In this document: positions 29,409-38,712 of the stretch, piece after piece
Layout of the letters: each line of letters begins with the position of its first letter
Numbering within the stretch: position 1 is the stretch's first letter
Source: Leptothrix discophora
GTDB taxonomy: Bacteria > Pseudomonadota > Gammaproteobacteria > Burkholderiales > Burkholderiaceae_C
Length of the DNA: 64,000 nucleotides
Assembly: GCF_030705305.1 (NCBI RefSeq)
Contig: NZ_JAUZEE010000003.1
Location: 372,001-436,000 of the forward strand
Reading direction: 5' to 3'
Notes under the pieces: generated by a model
The model's database searches: none
What the model was told of the DNA's origin: nothing
What the model saw: the letters and a program-made list of their open reading frames with translations, nothing else
Made by a program: the position numbers and the translations under genes

Positions 29409-30611
29409 TCACCAGTTGGTGTCGCGGTCGGGCGTCGCGCCGATGCGGTGGATGGACAGGTCGGCGCCTTCGTATTCCTCTTCCTGGCTCAGGCGCAGGC
29501 CGAAGACCTGGCGCAGCAGCGCATAGACCGCCAGGCCGCCGAGCAACGCCCAGGCGATCGCCAGGACCGTGCCGATCAGCTGGCTCATGAAGCTGACGCC
29601 GCCCAGGCCACCGAAGGCAGGCTGGCCGAAGATGCCGCAGGCGATGCCGCCCCAGGCGCCGCACAGGCCGTGCAGCGGCCAGACGCCCAGCACGTCGTCG
29701 ATCTTCCAGCGGTTCTGCGTCAGGGTGAACAGCTGCACGAAGATCGCACCGGCCACGCCGCCGACGATCAGCGCGCCGATCGGGTGCATCAGGTCCGAGC
29801 CGGCGCAGACCGCCACCAGGCCGGCGAGCGGGCCGTTGTAGGCGAAGCCGGGGTCGTTGCGGCCCATCAGCACCGCCACCAGCGTGCCGCCGACCATCGC
29901 CATCAGCGAGTTGACGGCGACGAGGCCGGAGAGCTTGTCGAGCGTCTGTGCGCTCATCACGTTGAAGCCGAACCAGCCCACCGCCAGGATCCAGGCACCG
30001 AGCGCCAGGAAAGGGATGCTCGACGGCGGGTGGGCGCTCATCGCGCCGTCCTTGCGGTAGCGGTTGGCACGCGCGCCGAGCAGCAGCACGGCGGCCAGGC
30101 CGATCCAGCCACCGACCGCATGCACGACCACGCTGCCGGCGAAGTCATGGAAGTCGGCGCCGAAGGTGGCGTTGAGCCAGTCCTGCAGGCCGAAGTGGCG
30201 GTTCCAGGCCACGCCCTCGGACAGCGGGTAGATGAAGGCCACGATCAGCGCCGTCGCCATGAGCTGCGGGCCGAACTTGGCGCGCTCGGCGATGCCGCCG
30301 GAGACGATCGCGGGGATCGCCGCCGCGAAGGTCAGCAGGAAGAAGAACTTGACCAGCTCGTAGCCGTTCTTCTGCGCCAGCGTGTCCGCGCCGGTGAAGA
30401 AGTCGATGCCGTAGGCCACCGTGTAGCCGACGAAGAAATAGGCGATGGTCGAGACCGCGAAGTCGACCAGGATCTTGACCAGCGCATTCACCTGGTTCTT
30501 CTTGCGCACGGTGCCGAGTTCCAGGAACGCGAAGCCCGCGTGCATGGCCAGCACCATGATGGCGCCCAGCAGGATGAACAGCGCGTCGGCGCCTTGTTGG
30601 ATCGAATTCAT
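29409..30611 (-). CDS. amtB: Ammonium transporter, Amt family
   Basis: 400 residues with about 11 membrane spans. The start is the ATG at 30611 (MNSIQQGADALFILLGAIMV). The family motif FHDFAGSVVVHAVGG carries the structural Asp and pore His; HGLCGAWGGIACGIFG and the cytoplasmic tail EYEGADLSIHRIGA follow. The transporter moves ammonium across the inner membrane. No glnK lies beside it, although the two are usually paired. A sigma-54-type promoter lies at 30708-30722, fitting nitrogen control. Confidence 0.93.
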   Translation of the reverse strand: MNSIQQGADALFILLGAIMVLAMHAGFAFLELGTVRKKNQVNALVKILVDFAVSTIAYFFVGYTVAYGIDFFTGADTLAQKNGYELVKFFFLLTFAAAIPAIVSGGIAERAKFGPQLMATALIVAFIYPLSEGVAWNRHFGLQDWLNATFGADFHDFAGSVVVHAVGGWIGLAAVLLLGARANRYRKDGAMSAHPPSSIPFLALGAWILAVGWFGFNVMSAQTLDKLSGLVAVNSLMAMVGGTLVAVLMGRNDPGFAYNGPLAGLVAVCAGSDLMHPIGALIVGGVAGAIFVQLFTLTQNRWKIDDVLGVWPLHGLCGAWGGIACGIFGQPAFGGLGGVSFMSQLIGTVLAIAWALLGGLAVYALLRQVFGLRLSQEEEYEGADLSIHRIGATPDRDTNW

Positions 30612-31116
30612 GGAAAAACCGTGGGATGACAGGGGAAACGCCGGGCCCGGGACCGCACGCCGGCAGCGCACCGTGCACGCCGATCGCGCGCCAGGCGCAC
30701 CAACTTAGCAAGCACCGTACCCATGTCGGTGCCTGCTGGCGAAGCGACGCCTTGCCGGGGTGCGGCCGACACCCCATCCAGCGCGTCGCCGCGTCCGACG
30801 CACCAACTCACGGCAACGACATCTCAAGAACGCACCACGGATGGACGTGTGCACCAAATCAGCTCATCGGACAGGCCTGACGAGCGGCCCGGACGGGCGG
30901 CGGCGATCGCAAACGTCGAATAGACCCTGAAGTCCCGATCGACGGCGTCGATGCTGCGCCGCATCAAGCCCGTACAATCGCGCCAGACGCAGCCACTCCA
31001 GTCTGGCCGCGTCGGTCACCTCCGACCTTCCTGCACCGATGGGCTCCACGACTGGCGCTTCCGCCTTGGAAGCCTGCAGCCCGTCGCCCCGCCACCGAGC
31101 GGGAAACCATCCCTCC
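30612..31116. promoter_or_regulatory. Divergent region between amtB and the helicase gene
   Basis: 505 bases without a supported gene. The left part holds the sigma-54 promoter of amtB. The right part has a TACAAT -10-like box at 30973-30978, with no good -35, that could start a leader of about 135 bases before the helicase. No canonical NtrC site (GCAC-N7-GTGC) was found. Confidence 0.45.
30708..30722 (-). promoter_or_regulatory. Sigma-54 promoter of amtB
   Basis: The minus strand reads GGGTACG-GTGC-TTGC. Against TGGCACG-N4-TTGC it has both invariant dinucleotides (GG and GC, ten bases apart) and nine of eleven consensus bases. It lies about 97 bases before the amtB start. Confidence 0.7.
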
Positions 31117-32622
31117 ATGAGTTTTGACGACCTGGGCCTGGCCCAGCCCATCCTGCGCGCCGTGCGCGAGGAAGGCTACGAGACGCCCACCCCCATCCAG
31201 CGCCAGGCGATTCCCGCCGTGCTGGCCGGCGGTGACCTGCTGGCCGGCGCGCAGACCGGCACCGGCAAGACAGCCGGCTTCACCCTGCCCCTGCTGCACC
31301 AGCTCGCCGCTGGCGAGCCGGTCAAGAACCGCAACGGCCGCCCGGCCATCCGCGCACTGATCCTCACCCCGACGCGCGAACTCGCGGCCCAGGTCGAGGA
31401 AAGCGTGCGCACCTACGGCAAGTACCTGCAGCTGACCAGCATGGTCATGTTCGGCGGCGTCGGCATGGGCCCGCAGGTCGACCGCCTGCGCCGTGGCGTC
31501 GACATCCTGGTGGCGACACCGGGCCGCCTGCTGGACCACCACCAGCAAGGCACGCTGGACCTGAGCCAGGTCCAGTTCTTCGTGCTCGATGAAGCCGACC
31601 GCATGCTCGACATGGGCTTCATCCACGACATCAAGAAGGTGCTGGCCATCGTGCCGGCCAAGAAGCAGAGCCTGCTGTTCTCGGCCACCTTCAGCGACGA
31701 GATCAAGACCCTCGCCGACCGGCTGCTGAACAAGCCGCAGGTGATCGAGGTGGCGCGCCGCAACACCACCGCCGAGACGATCGCGCAGCGCGTCATCCGC
31801 GTCGGCCGCGAACGCAAGAAGGACCTGCTGGCCCACCTGATCCAGAGCCAGAACTGGCACCAGGTGCTGGTGTTCACGCGGATGAAGCACGGCGCCAACC
31901 GCCTGTGCGAGTTCCTGAACAAGTCCGGCATCAGCGCCATGGCCATCCACGGCAACAAGAGCCAGGGTGCCCGCACCAAGGCACTGGCCGAGTTCAAGAC
32001 CGGTGACCTGACGGTGCTGGTGGCGACCGACATCGCCGCGCGCGGCATCGACATCGACCAGCTGCCGCACGTCATCAACTACGAGCTGCCCAACGTCCCC
32101 GAGGACTACGTGCACCGCATCGGTCGCACCGGCCGTGCCGGCGCGCAGGGCGAGGCGCTCTCGCTGGTCTGCGTCGACGAGGAAGGCTTCCTGGCCGACA
32201 TCGAGAAGCTGATCAAGCGCAGCATCCCGGCCGAGGTGGTCGCCGGCTACGAGCCCGATCCGGGCGAGCGTCCGGAGCCGATCCAGATCGGTCGCCGCAC
32301 GCTCAACGGGGGTCCGCGTCGCGGGGGGCCGGCCGGTGGTGGCGGTGGCGGTGGTGGCGGCGGTGGCGGCGGTGGCCGTCCGGCCGCGCGTCCGCAGGGC
32401 TCGGGCGGCGGTCAGGGCCAGGGTCGCCCGGCGCAGGCCGGCGGCCGGCCGCAGGGATCGGGCGGTGGTCGTCCGGCCGGTGGTGGTGGCGGCGGCGGTG
32501 GTGGCAACGCCGGCAACGGCGGCGGCAACCGCCCGGCCCAGGGTCGCGGCCCGGGCGGCGGCTCGAACGCCCCGCGTGGCCACGCGCCGGCAGCACTCAA
32601 CCGCGCCAAGCCGAGCCGCTGA
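31117..32622 (+). CDS. rhlE: DEAD-box RNA helicase, RhlE type
   Basis: 501 residues. The Q motif ([28 protein letters not shown]), Walker [31 protein letters not shown] box [12 protein letters not shown], and domain 2 motifs ([35 protein letters not shown]) are all intact. From about residue 395 the tail is Gly/Arg/Pro-rich low complexity, including a run of about 15 Gly, and is expected to bind RNA unspecifically. It unwinds short RNA duplexes in ribosome assembly or RNA decay. Confidence 0.92.
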   Translation: MSFDDLGLAQPILRAVREEGYETPTPIQRQAIPAVLAGGDLLAGAQTGTGKTAGFTLPLLHQLAAGEPVKNRNGRPAIRALILTPTRELAAQVEESVRTYGKYLQLTSMVMFGGVGMGPQVDRLRRGVDILVATPGRLLDHHQQGTLDLSQVQFFVLDEADRMLDMGFIHDIKKVLAIVPAKKQSLLFSATFSDEIKTLADRLLNKPQVIEVARRNTTAETIAQRVIRVGRERKKDLLAHLIQSQNWHQVLVFTRMKHGANRLCEFLNKSGISAMAIHGNKSQGARTKALAEFKTGDLTVLVATDIAARGIDIDQLPHVINYELPNVPEDYVHRIGRTGRAGAQGEALSLVCVDEEGFLADIEKLIKRSIPAEVVAGYEPDPGERPEPIQIGRRTLNGGPRRGGPAGGGGGGGGGGGGGGRPAARPQGSGGGQGQGRPAQAGGRPQGSGGGRPAGGGGGGGGGNAGNGGGNRPAQGRGPGGGSNAPRGHAPAALNRAKPSR

Positions 32623-32662
32623 CGCCAACCCGCGCGCGGCCGCAAGGCCGTTGCGCAGGTCG

Positions 32663-32692
32663 AAAAAAAAACGCCTCACGAGGCGTCTTTTT
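32663..32692. terminator. Bidirectional intrinsic terminator
   Basis: A nine-base A-run, ACGCCTC-AC-GAGGCGT stem, then C and five T residues. It serves the helicase gene and the convergent acetyltransferase gene. Confidence 0.85.
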
Positions 32693-32719
32693 CATGGCGG
32701 CGAGGAAAACCGGGCGGAC

Positions 32720-33328
32720 TCAGTTCGGTCGTGCGGCGCTCATCCAGGCGCCATAGAGCGCCCGCATCGCCAGGCGATGCAGCGTCGCCGGCGGCACGCG
32801 CGGCGCATGTTCGCGCCGCAGTTCCCAGTCCGGCCAGACCGGCACCGGCGCGCGGCGCACCCAGCGCGCCGACCCCGGTTGGGCCTGCCGACCGGCTTGC
32901 TTCTGGGTCACAAAACCCAGATGCTGAAAAAAGGCTTGCGTGTCGCGAGCTTCTGCCGGTAACTCCAGCTCCAAGCTCGGCGCCCCGCAAGCACAGGCGA
33001 CCTCTTCGCAATAGTTCATCAACGCGCGTGCCACGCCCTGGCCGCGGGCGGTCGGCAACACGCCCAGCGCCGAGACTTCGGTGATCCGCTCGCCGGGATG
33101 AACCTGCAGACGAACCAGGCCTGCGAGGCCCGATTCGGTGAATGCAACAGCAAACTTGTGACGCTCGTCACACAGCCAGTGTCCAATCGTCGACTGGTCG
33201 ACGTCCGGAAACACCTCGGCGATCAGGCCCTGAAGACGTGGCCAGTCGCGGATCCGGGCCGCACGCACCCGCACGGCGGCGCCAGAGGCGAACATGCCGG
33301 TGTCGGAGAAGGCGGGAAGCGCAGACAT
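32720..33328 (-). CDS. GNAT-family N-acetyltransferase
   Basis: 202 residues. I chose the ATG at 33328 because a GGAGG ribosome site lies five bases upstream. The acetyl-CoA motif is visible in VSALGVLPTARGQGVARALMNYCEEVA, followed by QAFFQHLGFV, typical of the fold. The C-terminal 50 residues are Arg/Pro-rich. The substrate is unknown. Confidence 0.82.
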   Translation of the reverse strand: MSALPAFSDTGMFASGAAVRVRAARIRDWPRLQGLIAEVFPDVDQSTIGHWLCDERHKFAVAFTESGLAGLVRLQVHPGERITEVSALGVLPTARGQGVARALMNYCEEVACACGAPSLELELPAEARDTQAFFQHLGFVTQKQAGRQAQPGSARWVRRAPVPVWPDWELRREHAPRVPPATLHRLAMRALYGAWMSAARPN

Positions 33329-33630
33329 GGATACCTCCAAAAGGGGGATTGCCTTCATGAACTTTGTGCGATTGTTCACAACTGCAATGACTCCATCATG
33401 TCAGGCAACGTGTCGTCACACCAGCGGGCGTAGTGGGTACTTTTCCCATGATTTTGGCTTTCATTCATCTTTGTCAACCGCTTGTCCAATCTCACCGGAG
33501 TTGTGGCAAGCAAATCAATCGGCGTGATTTAGCCCGGTCTTGACGCCGGACAGGCTCCAGTGCGCCCCAGCTTGCAGCACACCGCGCCCGTCGGCGAAGC
33601 TGATGGCACACAACCCAGGCGGAGTGCGAC
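33329..33630. promoter_or_regulatory. AT-richer divergent region before the acetyltransferase and the nuclease gene
   Basis: 302 bases without a supported gene. On the minus strand a TTGACA box (33472-33477 on the plus scale) is followed by an AT-rich stretch that could hold a poor -10, suiting the acetyltransferase gene. Nothing else was recognised. Confidence 0.35.
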
Positions 33631-35019
33631 ATGCTGGTGCAGATCCTTGGAGCGGCCGATTGCGTGACCGGCTCGCGCCACTTCGTGCGGGGTGCCGACG
33701 GGGCCACCGTGTTGCTCGACTGCGGCCTGTTCCAAGGATGGAAACCGCTGCGTGAACGCAACTGGCTGCCACTGGGCATCGCACCGCACAGCCTCGATGC
33801 GGTCATCCTGAGCCACGCGCACCTCGACCACAGTGGCTGGCTGCCGGCGCTGGTGCGCGAAGGCTACCGAGGGCGGATCTGGTGCAGCCCGGCCACCCGC
33901 GACCTGGCCGAGGTGCTGCTGCTCGATTCGGCGCATCTGCAGGAAGAGGACGCGCGGCGCGCCAACCGCGGCGGCTGGACCCGCCACCTGCCGGCGCGGC
34001 CGCTCTACACCCGGCGCGACGCGATCCGCGCGATCGAGCTGATGCGGCCGATCACGCCGCTGAAGGCGTTCAGCCCGGCCGCCGGCCTGACCGCGCGCCT
34101 GACGCCGGCCGGCCACCTGCTGGGCGCCTGCTCGGTGACGCTGCGCGACCGCCTGCACACCCTCGTGTATTCGGGCGACATCGGCCGCTCCGACGACCTG
34201 CTGATGCGCCCGCCGCAGACCGTTGCGGACGCGCCGGACCTGCTGCTGGTCGAGAGCACCTACGGCGACCGCCTGCACGACGCGCCCGACGAGCCGGCGC
34301 GGCTGGGCGAGATCGTGCGCCGCACGATCGATCGCGGCGGCAGCGTGCTGATGCCCACCTTCGCGGTCGGTCGTGCACAGATGCTGATGCTGGTGCTGCA
34401 GCGCCTGAAGCGCAGCGGCGAGTTGCCGGCCGGCCTGCCGATCTACCTCGACAGCCCGATGGCGCAGGCCGCCACGCGCATCCACCTGGCCCATCCGCGC
34501 CTGATGCGGCTGTCGCAGGCCGAGTTGCGCACGCTGTGCGACGGCGTCACGGCGGTCGAGGACGCGGCGGACTCACGCCGCCTGGCGCGCCGCAAGGGCG
34601 CGGCGGTGATCCTGTCATCCAGCGGCATGGCCACCGGCGGGCGCGTGCTGACGTACCTGGCGGCGATGGCGCCGGAGCCGCGCCACAGCATCGTCTTCCC
34701 CGGTTACCAGGTGGCCGGCAGCCGCGGTGGACGGCTGGTCGACGGTGCGCGCGAGATCAAGGTGATGGGCCAGATCGTGCCGGTGCGCGCCGAGGTGCAC
34801 CACCTGCGCGGCCTGTCCGGCCATGCCGATGCGAACGGCCTGGTGGCCTGGATGCGCCAGCTGCCCGCACCGCCCCGGCAGGTGCTGGTGGTGCATGGCG
34901 AGCCTTCGTCCAGCGACGCGCTGCGGCTGCGCATCGAGCGCGAGCTGGGCTGGCCGGCGCGGGTGCCGCGACCGGGCGAATCGGTCGCGCTGGCAGTGGC
35001 GGACACCACCGGCGACTGA
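33631..35019 (+). CDS. Metallo-beta-lactamase/beta-CASP ribonuclease
   Basis: 462 residues. The zinc motif SHAHLDHSGWLP, then the beta-CASP region with STYGDRLHD, FAVGRAQMLMLVL, ILSSSGMATGGRVLTYL and the C-terminal HHLRGLSGHADANGLVAW are intact. This is the YSH1/CPSF73-like bacterial group that cuts or trims RNA. A GGAG site precedes the ATG. The last 30 residues are less conserved. Confidence 0.9.
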   Translation: MLVQILGAADCVTGSRHFVRGADGATVLLDCGLFQGWKPLRERNWLPLGIAPHSLDAVILSHAHLDHSGWLPALVREGYRGRIWCSPATRDLAEVLLLDSAHLQEEDARRANRGGWTRHLPARPLYTRRDAIRAIELMRPITPLKAFSPAAGLTARLTPAGHLLGACSVTLRDRLHTLVYSGDIGRSDDLLMRPPQTVADAPDLLLVESTYGDRLHDAPDEPARLGEIVRRTIDRGGSVLMPTFAVGRAQMLMLVLQRLKRSGELPAGLPIYLDSPMAQAATRIHLAHPRLMRLSQAELRTLCDGVTAVEDAADSRRLARRKGAAVILSSSGMATGGRVLTYLAAMAPEPRHSIVFPGYQVAGSRGGRLVDGAREIKVMGQIVPVRAEVHHLRGLSGHADANGLVAWMRQLPAPPRQVLVVHGEPSSSDALRLRIERELGWPARVPRPGESVALAVADTTGD

Positions 35020-35068
35020 GGCGGACGACGCAGCCAGCCTCATCGGGCGGCGTCGGCCCGCAACAGGC

Positions 35069-35674
35069 TCAGGGGCGCGAACCGTCGTCGATGGCCGGCT
35101 TGCGCGGCGGCTTCTCGGCCTTGGCCGGCCTGGCGACCTTGTCGGCCCTCGCCGCCTTGTTCGAGGCCTTCAGATTCGCGGTCGACGCGGCGGCGCGGGA
35201 CTTGAGGGCGGCCTTCTGGACGCCGGATTTCTGCATGCCGGATTTCTGCGCACCGGACTTCTGCAGGCTCGCCTTCTTCAGGCTTGCCTTCTCTGCGGCC
35301 GTCTTGCGGCCTTCGCCCTTGCCGGCCAGGTTCTGCCGGCTGGACGACTTCTTCGCCGCCGCAGTTGCAGCCGTGGCCTGGCGGCTGGCAGCCTTCTCCG
35401 CCGCCAGCTCGCGACGCGTCTTGCGCTCGCGCGCCGTCGACGCGGCACCCGGCGCCGGCGTCGCCGCCGGCATCTCGCCGAGCGCGGCGGCCGGTGCCGT
35501 CGGGGCCGTGGCCACCGGCGGCTGGACCGGCTGCGGCGGCACCGGCGTCGGCAGCACGATGGTCGTCGTGCCCGTGCGGGCCGCGTTGCCGCCGGCGGTG
35601 GAAGTCTGCGCACCGGCGGTGGCAGCGTTCAGGAGCAGGGCCAGCAGGGCGAGCGCGGCGGTCGTACGGGTCAT
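35069..35674 (-). CDS. Secreted Lys/Ala-rich low-complexity protein
   Basis: 201 residues. The signal peptide is about 1-22 (ATAGAQ). A Pro/Thr/Ala-rich segment is followed by a strongly basic half with imperfect short repeats (KASLKKASLQKSGAQKSGMQ, then KSGVQ). AGGAAG lies 6-11 bases before the ATG. It resembles histone-H1-like or AlgP-like tails in composition, but it has a signal peptide, so it probably acts outside the cytoplasm. It is 51 bases downstream of the prolyl hydroxylase gene. Confidence 0.65.
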   Translation of the reverse strand: MTRTTAALALLALLLNAATAGAQTSTAGGNAARTGTTTIVLPTPVPPQPVQPPVATAPTAPAAALGEMPAATPAPGAASTARERKTRRELAAEKAASRQATAATAAAKKSSSRQNLAGKGEGRKTAAEKASLKKASLQKSGAQKSGMQKSGVQKAALKSRAAASTANLKASNKAARADKVARPAKAEKPPRKPAIDDGSRP

Positions 35675-35725
35675 CTTGTCTTCCTGTGCAGTCTGGGTGT
35701 GGCCGTCCGGGGACGGGATGGGAGA

Positions 35726-36592
35726 TCAGTCGAAGCGGCCCTGGCGCAACCACTTGGTCGCGACCCACTTCTCGCCCTCGAGCACCGGCGCACCGCCGTG
35801 CAGCGTGCGCGTCACCGGATGGGCCCGGTCGTAGCTGAAGAAGACGGCGTTGCCCTTGATCGGCGCCACTTCCAGGGCCACGTCCGGGAAGGTCGTCGCG
35901 CCACCGCGGGTGGGCGTGTTCAGGTACATCACCAGCGTGCCGACGCGCTGGCCGCCACGCTTGAGGATGGTCGACGTACCGGGCTGGGCCGGGTCGAAAT
36001 AGTCGTAGTGCGGCTTGTATTCGGCACCCGGGCGGTAGTGCAGCACCTGCACGCCCTCGCCGTTCTCGACCGGCCAGTTCAGCAGCGCGGCGATGCGCGC
36101 CTCGACCCGGCTGATCAGCTCGCTCTCGCCGCGACCGAAGAACATGCCCTGGCTGGTGCGGGCCTCGTTGACCTCGCTGCCGCCGGTGTCGTTGTCGACC
36201 GTCTCGGAGCGGGCCAGCCGCGGACTGGCCAGCGCCACCAGTGCATCGCATTCCTCGTCCGACAGGAGGCCGCCGAAGACCACCACCCGGGGCAGTCGCA
36301 TCTGGGTCAGCACGGTGACGCGCCGCCCGGCGGCCTCGACATGAACCGGCGCACCGTCGAGCGAGGGCTCCGGCACCACCGAGCCCGGCGGCAGGTCGGC
36401 GCTGAGGCCCTGCTCGGCCAGGTGGGCGCTGAGGGTCTCCTCGAGCGCGGCAACCGCGACGTCCTCCTGCCAGCCGGCTTCCCGCATCGACGTCAGCACC
36501 GCCTCCGGACCGTGTCCGGCGCGGGCCTGCTCGATGATCCACAGGCGCAGTTCGGGGGTGGCGGTCTGGCGGTTCATGCTCGTCGTCGTCAT
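35726..36592 (-). CDS. 2-oxoglutarate/Fe(II) oxygenase, prolyl 4-hydroxylase type
   Basis: 288 residues. The N-terminal 90 residues are a helical extension. The catalytic domain has HYRPGAEYKPHYDYFD with the HxD iron ligands, the distal His in TRTLHGGAPV, and the 2-oxoglutarate-binding Lys in GEKWVATKW. RGGATTFPDV is typical of P4H proteins. The protein target is unknown. ATG 36577 is an alternative start; neither has a strong ribosome site. Confidence 0.87.
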   Translation of the reverse strand: MTTTSMNRQTATPELRLWIIEQARAGHGPEAVLTSMREAGWQEDVAVAALEETLSAHLAEQGLSADLPPGSVVPEPSLDGAPVHVEAAGRRVTVLTQMRLPRVVVFGGLLSDEECDALVALASPRLARSETVDNDTGGSEVNEARTSQGMFFGRGESELISRVEARIAALLNWPVENGEGVQVLHYRPGAEYKPHYDYFDPAQPGTSTILKRGGQRVGTLVMYLNTPTRGGATTFPDVALEVAPIKGNAVFFSYDRAHPVTRTLHGGAPVLEGEKWVATKWLRQGRFD

Positions 36593-36657
36593 CGCGGGAT
36601 TGTCGCCCCGGGCGTCGCGGCGCTGCCTTGAGCCGCGCCCAGGATTGATTCGAGATG

Positions 36658-37440
36658 TCACGCCTGACGCCGCCGGAAGACCAGCCGGTCGGGCTCGGAG
36701 ACCTCGGGTGCGTAGGCATAGCCACCCAGGTTGAAATCGCCCAGCTGGCTGACGCGCTGGATACGGTTCGTGATCGCGTGGCGTGCCATCAGTCCGCGGG
36801 CGCGCTTGGCGTGGAAGCTGATGATCTTGTAGCCGTCGTCCTTCCAGTCCTCGAACACGCAGTCGATGACCCGGACCGGTCCGGCGGCTTGCAGCACCGA
36901 ACGGCGCACGGCCTTGAAGTATTCCTGCGAGGCCAGGTTGACCAGCACAGGCTGGCGCTGGCCGGCCAGGCGTTCGGCCAGGTCCAGCGAGATCGTGTCG
37001 CCCCACCAGTCGTAGAGGTCCTTGCCGCGCGCATTGGCCAGCCGCGTGCCCATTTCCAGGCGATACGGCTGCAGGGCATCGAGCGGACGCAGCAGGCCGT
37101 ACAGGCCCGACAGGATCAGCAGGTGCGACTGGGCCCAGCGCAGGTCGGCGGGCTTGAGCGTGCGGGCGTCCAGGCCGTCGTAGACGTCGCCGTTGAAGGC
37201 CAGCACGGCGGGCTTGCTGTTGCGGCGGTCGGACTCGGGCTGCCAGGCGGCGTAGCGGGCCGCGTTGAGCGTGGCCAGCGGGTCCGACAGGTCCATCAGC
37301 TCGGCGATCTGGGCGGGGCTGCGCTCGCGCAGCAGGCCGATCAGCTCGGCGGCTTCGGCCATGTAGCGCGGCTCGGTGGCGTTGACGCGGGTGGGCGTCT
37401 CGTAGTCGAGCGACTTGGCTGGCGAAAGGACGAACAGCAT
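36658..37440 (-). CDS. yaaA: Peroxide stress protein YaaA
   Basis: 260 residues, close to E. coli YaaA (258). Family motifs include [52 protein letters not shown] and [13 protein letters not shown]-like [14 protein letters not shown]. In E. coli it lowers free iron during hydrogen peroxide stress. It lies 65 bases upstream of the prolyl hydroxylase on the same strand. Confidence 0.94.
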   Translation of the reverse strand: MLFVLSPAKSLDYETPTRVNATEPRYMAEAAELIGLLRERSPAQIAELMDLSDPLATLNAARYAAWQPESDRRNSKPAVLAFNGDVYDGLDARTLKPADLRWAQSHLLILSGLYGLLRPLDALQPYRLEMGTRLANARGKDLYDWWGDTISLDLAERLAGQRQPVLVNLASQEYFKAVRRSVLQAAGPVRVIDCVFEDWKDDGYKIISFHAKRARGLMARHAITNRIQRVSQLGDFNLGGYAYAPEVSEPDRLVFRRRQA

Positions 37441-37569
37441 GGGGGAGGCGCAGCGGTGGCAGAGCGAAAGCGGCGCGGATTATCGGCGCGCACCACAATC
37501 CGCGTGCAGCCCCCGGCCTGCCCCGGCCGCCCCCTCGCCACGACTCCTTGCCACGACCCGGTCCCCGCC

Positions 37570-38031
37570 TTGAACCGCCCCGCTTCCCACCGCCCCGCCA
37601 CGACGCCGCCCGATGCCGATCAGGCGCCCTGCCCCTGCGACCTCGGCGAGTCCCGCCGCCTGCGCCTGGCCGACTGCTGCGGCCGCTGGCACGGCGGCGC
37701 GCTGCACCTGCAGGCGCCGGATGCGCTGGCGCTCATGCGCTCGCGCTACAGCGCCTATGTGCTCGATCGGCTGGACTACCTGCGCGAGACCTGGGACCCG
37801 GCCCGTTGCCCCGCCGACCTGGCTCCCAACGAGCCCGGCCTGCGCTGGCTCGGCCTGAGCATCCGTCGCCACGAGGTGATCGATGCCGACCACGCGCGCG
37901 TCAGCTTCGTGGCCCGCAGCAAGTCCGGTGGCAAGGCCCACCGGCTGGTCGAGACCAGCCGCTTCGAGCGCCGCGACGGGCGCTGGCTCTACATCGACGG
38001 CGACGTCGGCGAGCCCGGTCCGGTCGCCTGA
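37570..38031 (+). CDS. YchJ-like SEC-C zinc-finger protein
   Basis: 153 residues if the TTG at 37570 is used; the in-frame GTG at 37504 is the other choice, and there is no in-frame ATG. APCPCDLGESRRLRLADCCGRWHGG has the Cys pattern of the family N-terminus, and LMRSRYSAYVLDRLDYLRETWDP is the YchJ core. The Cys-rich C-terminal SEC-C motif of E. coli YchJ is missing. Its last 43 bases overlap the convergent membrane-protein gene. Confidence 0.8.
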   Translation: MNRPASHRPATTPPDADQAPCPCDLGESRRLRLADCCGRWHGGALHLQAPDALALMRSRYSAYVLDRLDYLRETWDPARCPADLAPNEPGLRWLGLSIRRHEVIDADHARVSFVARSKSGGKAHRLVETSRFERRDGRWLYIDGDVGEPGPVA

Positions 38032-38510
38032 GGCGGGGTCAGCCCCGCCGCCAGGAACTCCAGGCGCACGGCAGCCGAGTCCAGCCGGACGAAGAAGTGC
38101 GCCATCAGCAGGCAGATCAGCGCACCGACGACGGCGCTCGACAGGCTCAGCGTCGGCACCACCGCGGCCTGGAGCGACGGGGCCATCCCCATGCCCAGGA
38201 CATGCACGCCCCTGAGCGCCTCGGCGATCGGCAGGAACAGGTCAGATTCGAGCCAGCGCATGCCCAGCTGCGCCAGGATCATCCCGGCGAACAGCGCCAT
38301 CGCCGCACCGCGCGACCAGGTGGCGCGCCGCAGCAGGCCGAGGCCGACCAGCGCCAGCAACGCCGCCATCGGCGCCAGCAGCAGCGGCCGCTCCGGCAGC
38401 ACCAGTGAACCGCAGAGCACGGCCAGGCCGAACAGCGTCATGGACCAGCCCAGCGCGCTGATGTCGCGGGCCGGTTCGGGCAGATCGTGTGCGGACATGC
38501 GCGCCATCAT
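37989..38510 (-). CDS. Four-span membrane protein of unknown function
   Basis: 173 residues with four hydrophobic segments (about 22-40, 44-60, 66-84 and 108-135). Start options lie at 38510, 38507 and 38498. No family was recognised. The C-terminal end overlaps the end of the YchJ-like gene by 43 bases on the opposite strand. The start lies next to the palindromic region at 38552. Confidence 0.6.
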   Translation of the reverse strand: MMARMSAHDLPEPARDISALGWSMTLFGLAVLCGSLVLPERPLLLAPMAALLALVGLGLLRRATWSRGAAMALFAGMILAQLGMRWLESDLFLPIAEALRGVHVLGMGMAPSLQAAVVPTLSLSSAVVGALICLLMAHFFVRLDSAAVRLEFLAAGLTPPQATGPGSPTSPSM

Positions 38511-38551
38511 GATTCATCCGTTGGGGGGAACACCACGCAAGGGTCAGAGTG

Positions 38552-38606
38552 ACAACTCAACATGGTTTCAATTGACTTGAGTTGTAGTCTGACTCAATGA
38601 CTACAA
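38552..38606. promoter_or_regulatory. Nested inverted repeats in the divergent nth region
   Basis: ACAACTCAA (38552-38560) pairs with TTGAGTTGT (38577-38585), nine perfect bases. Overlapping its right arm, TTGTAGTC (38582-38589) pairs with GACTACAA (38599-38606), eight perfect bases. The area is clearly AT-richer than the genome. The two hairpins are mutually exclusive, or this is a double operator. Confidence 0.5.
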
Positions 38607-38712
38607 GTTGTTGCAGGTATTGTCCCGGACAAGGCTGCAATCGTTCCCGTCGCCCTCGACGGGTTGTCCCTCTGATATCGGCCGGCGCAGCGACCCTTCT
38701 AGACTTGACCGG

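Noticed and set aside
30750-30870. NtrC sites upstream of the amtB sigma-54 promoter
   Set aside because: Several GCACC words are present, but none pairs with GGTGC at the canonical spacing.
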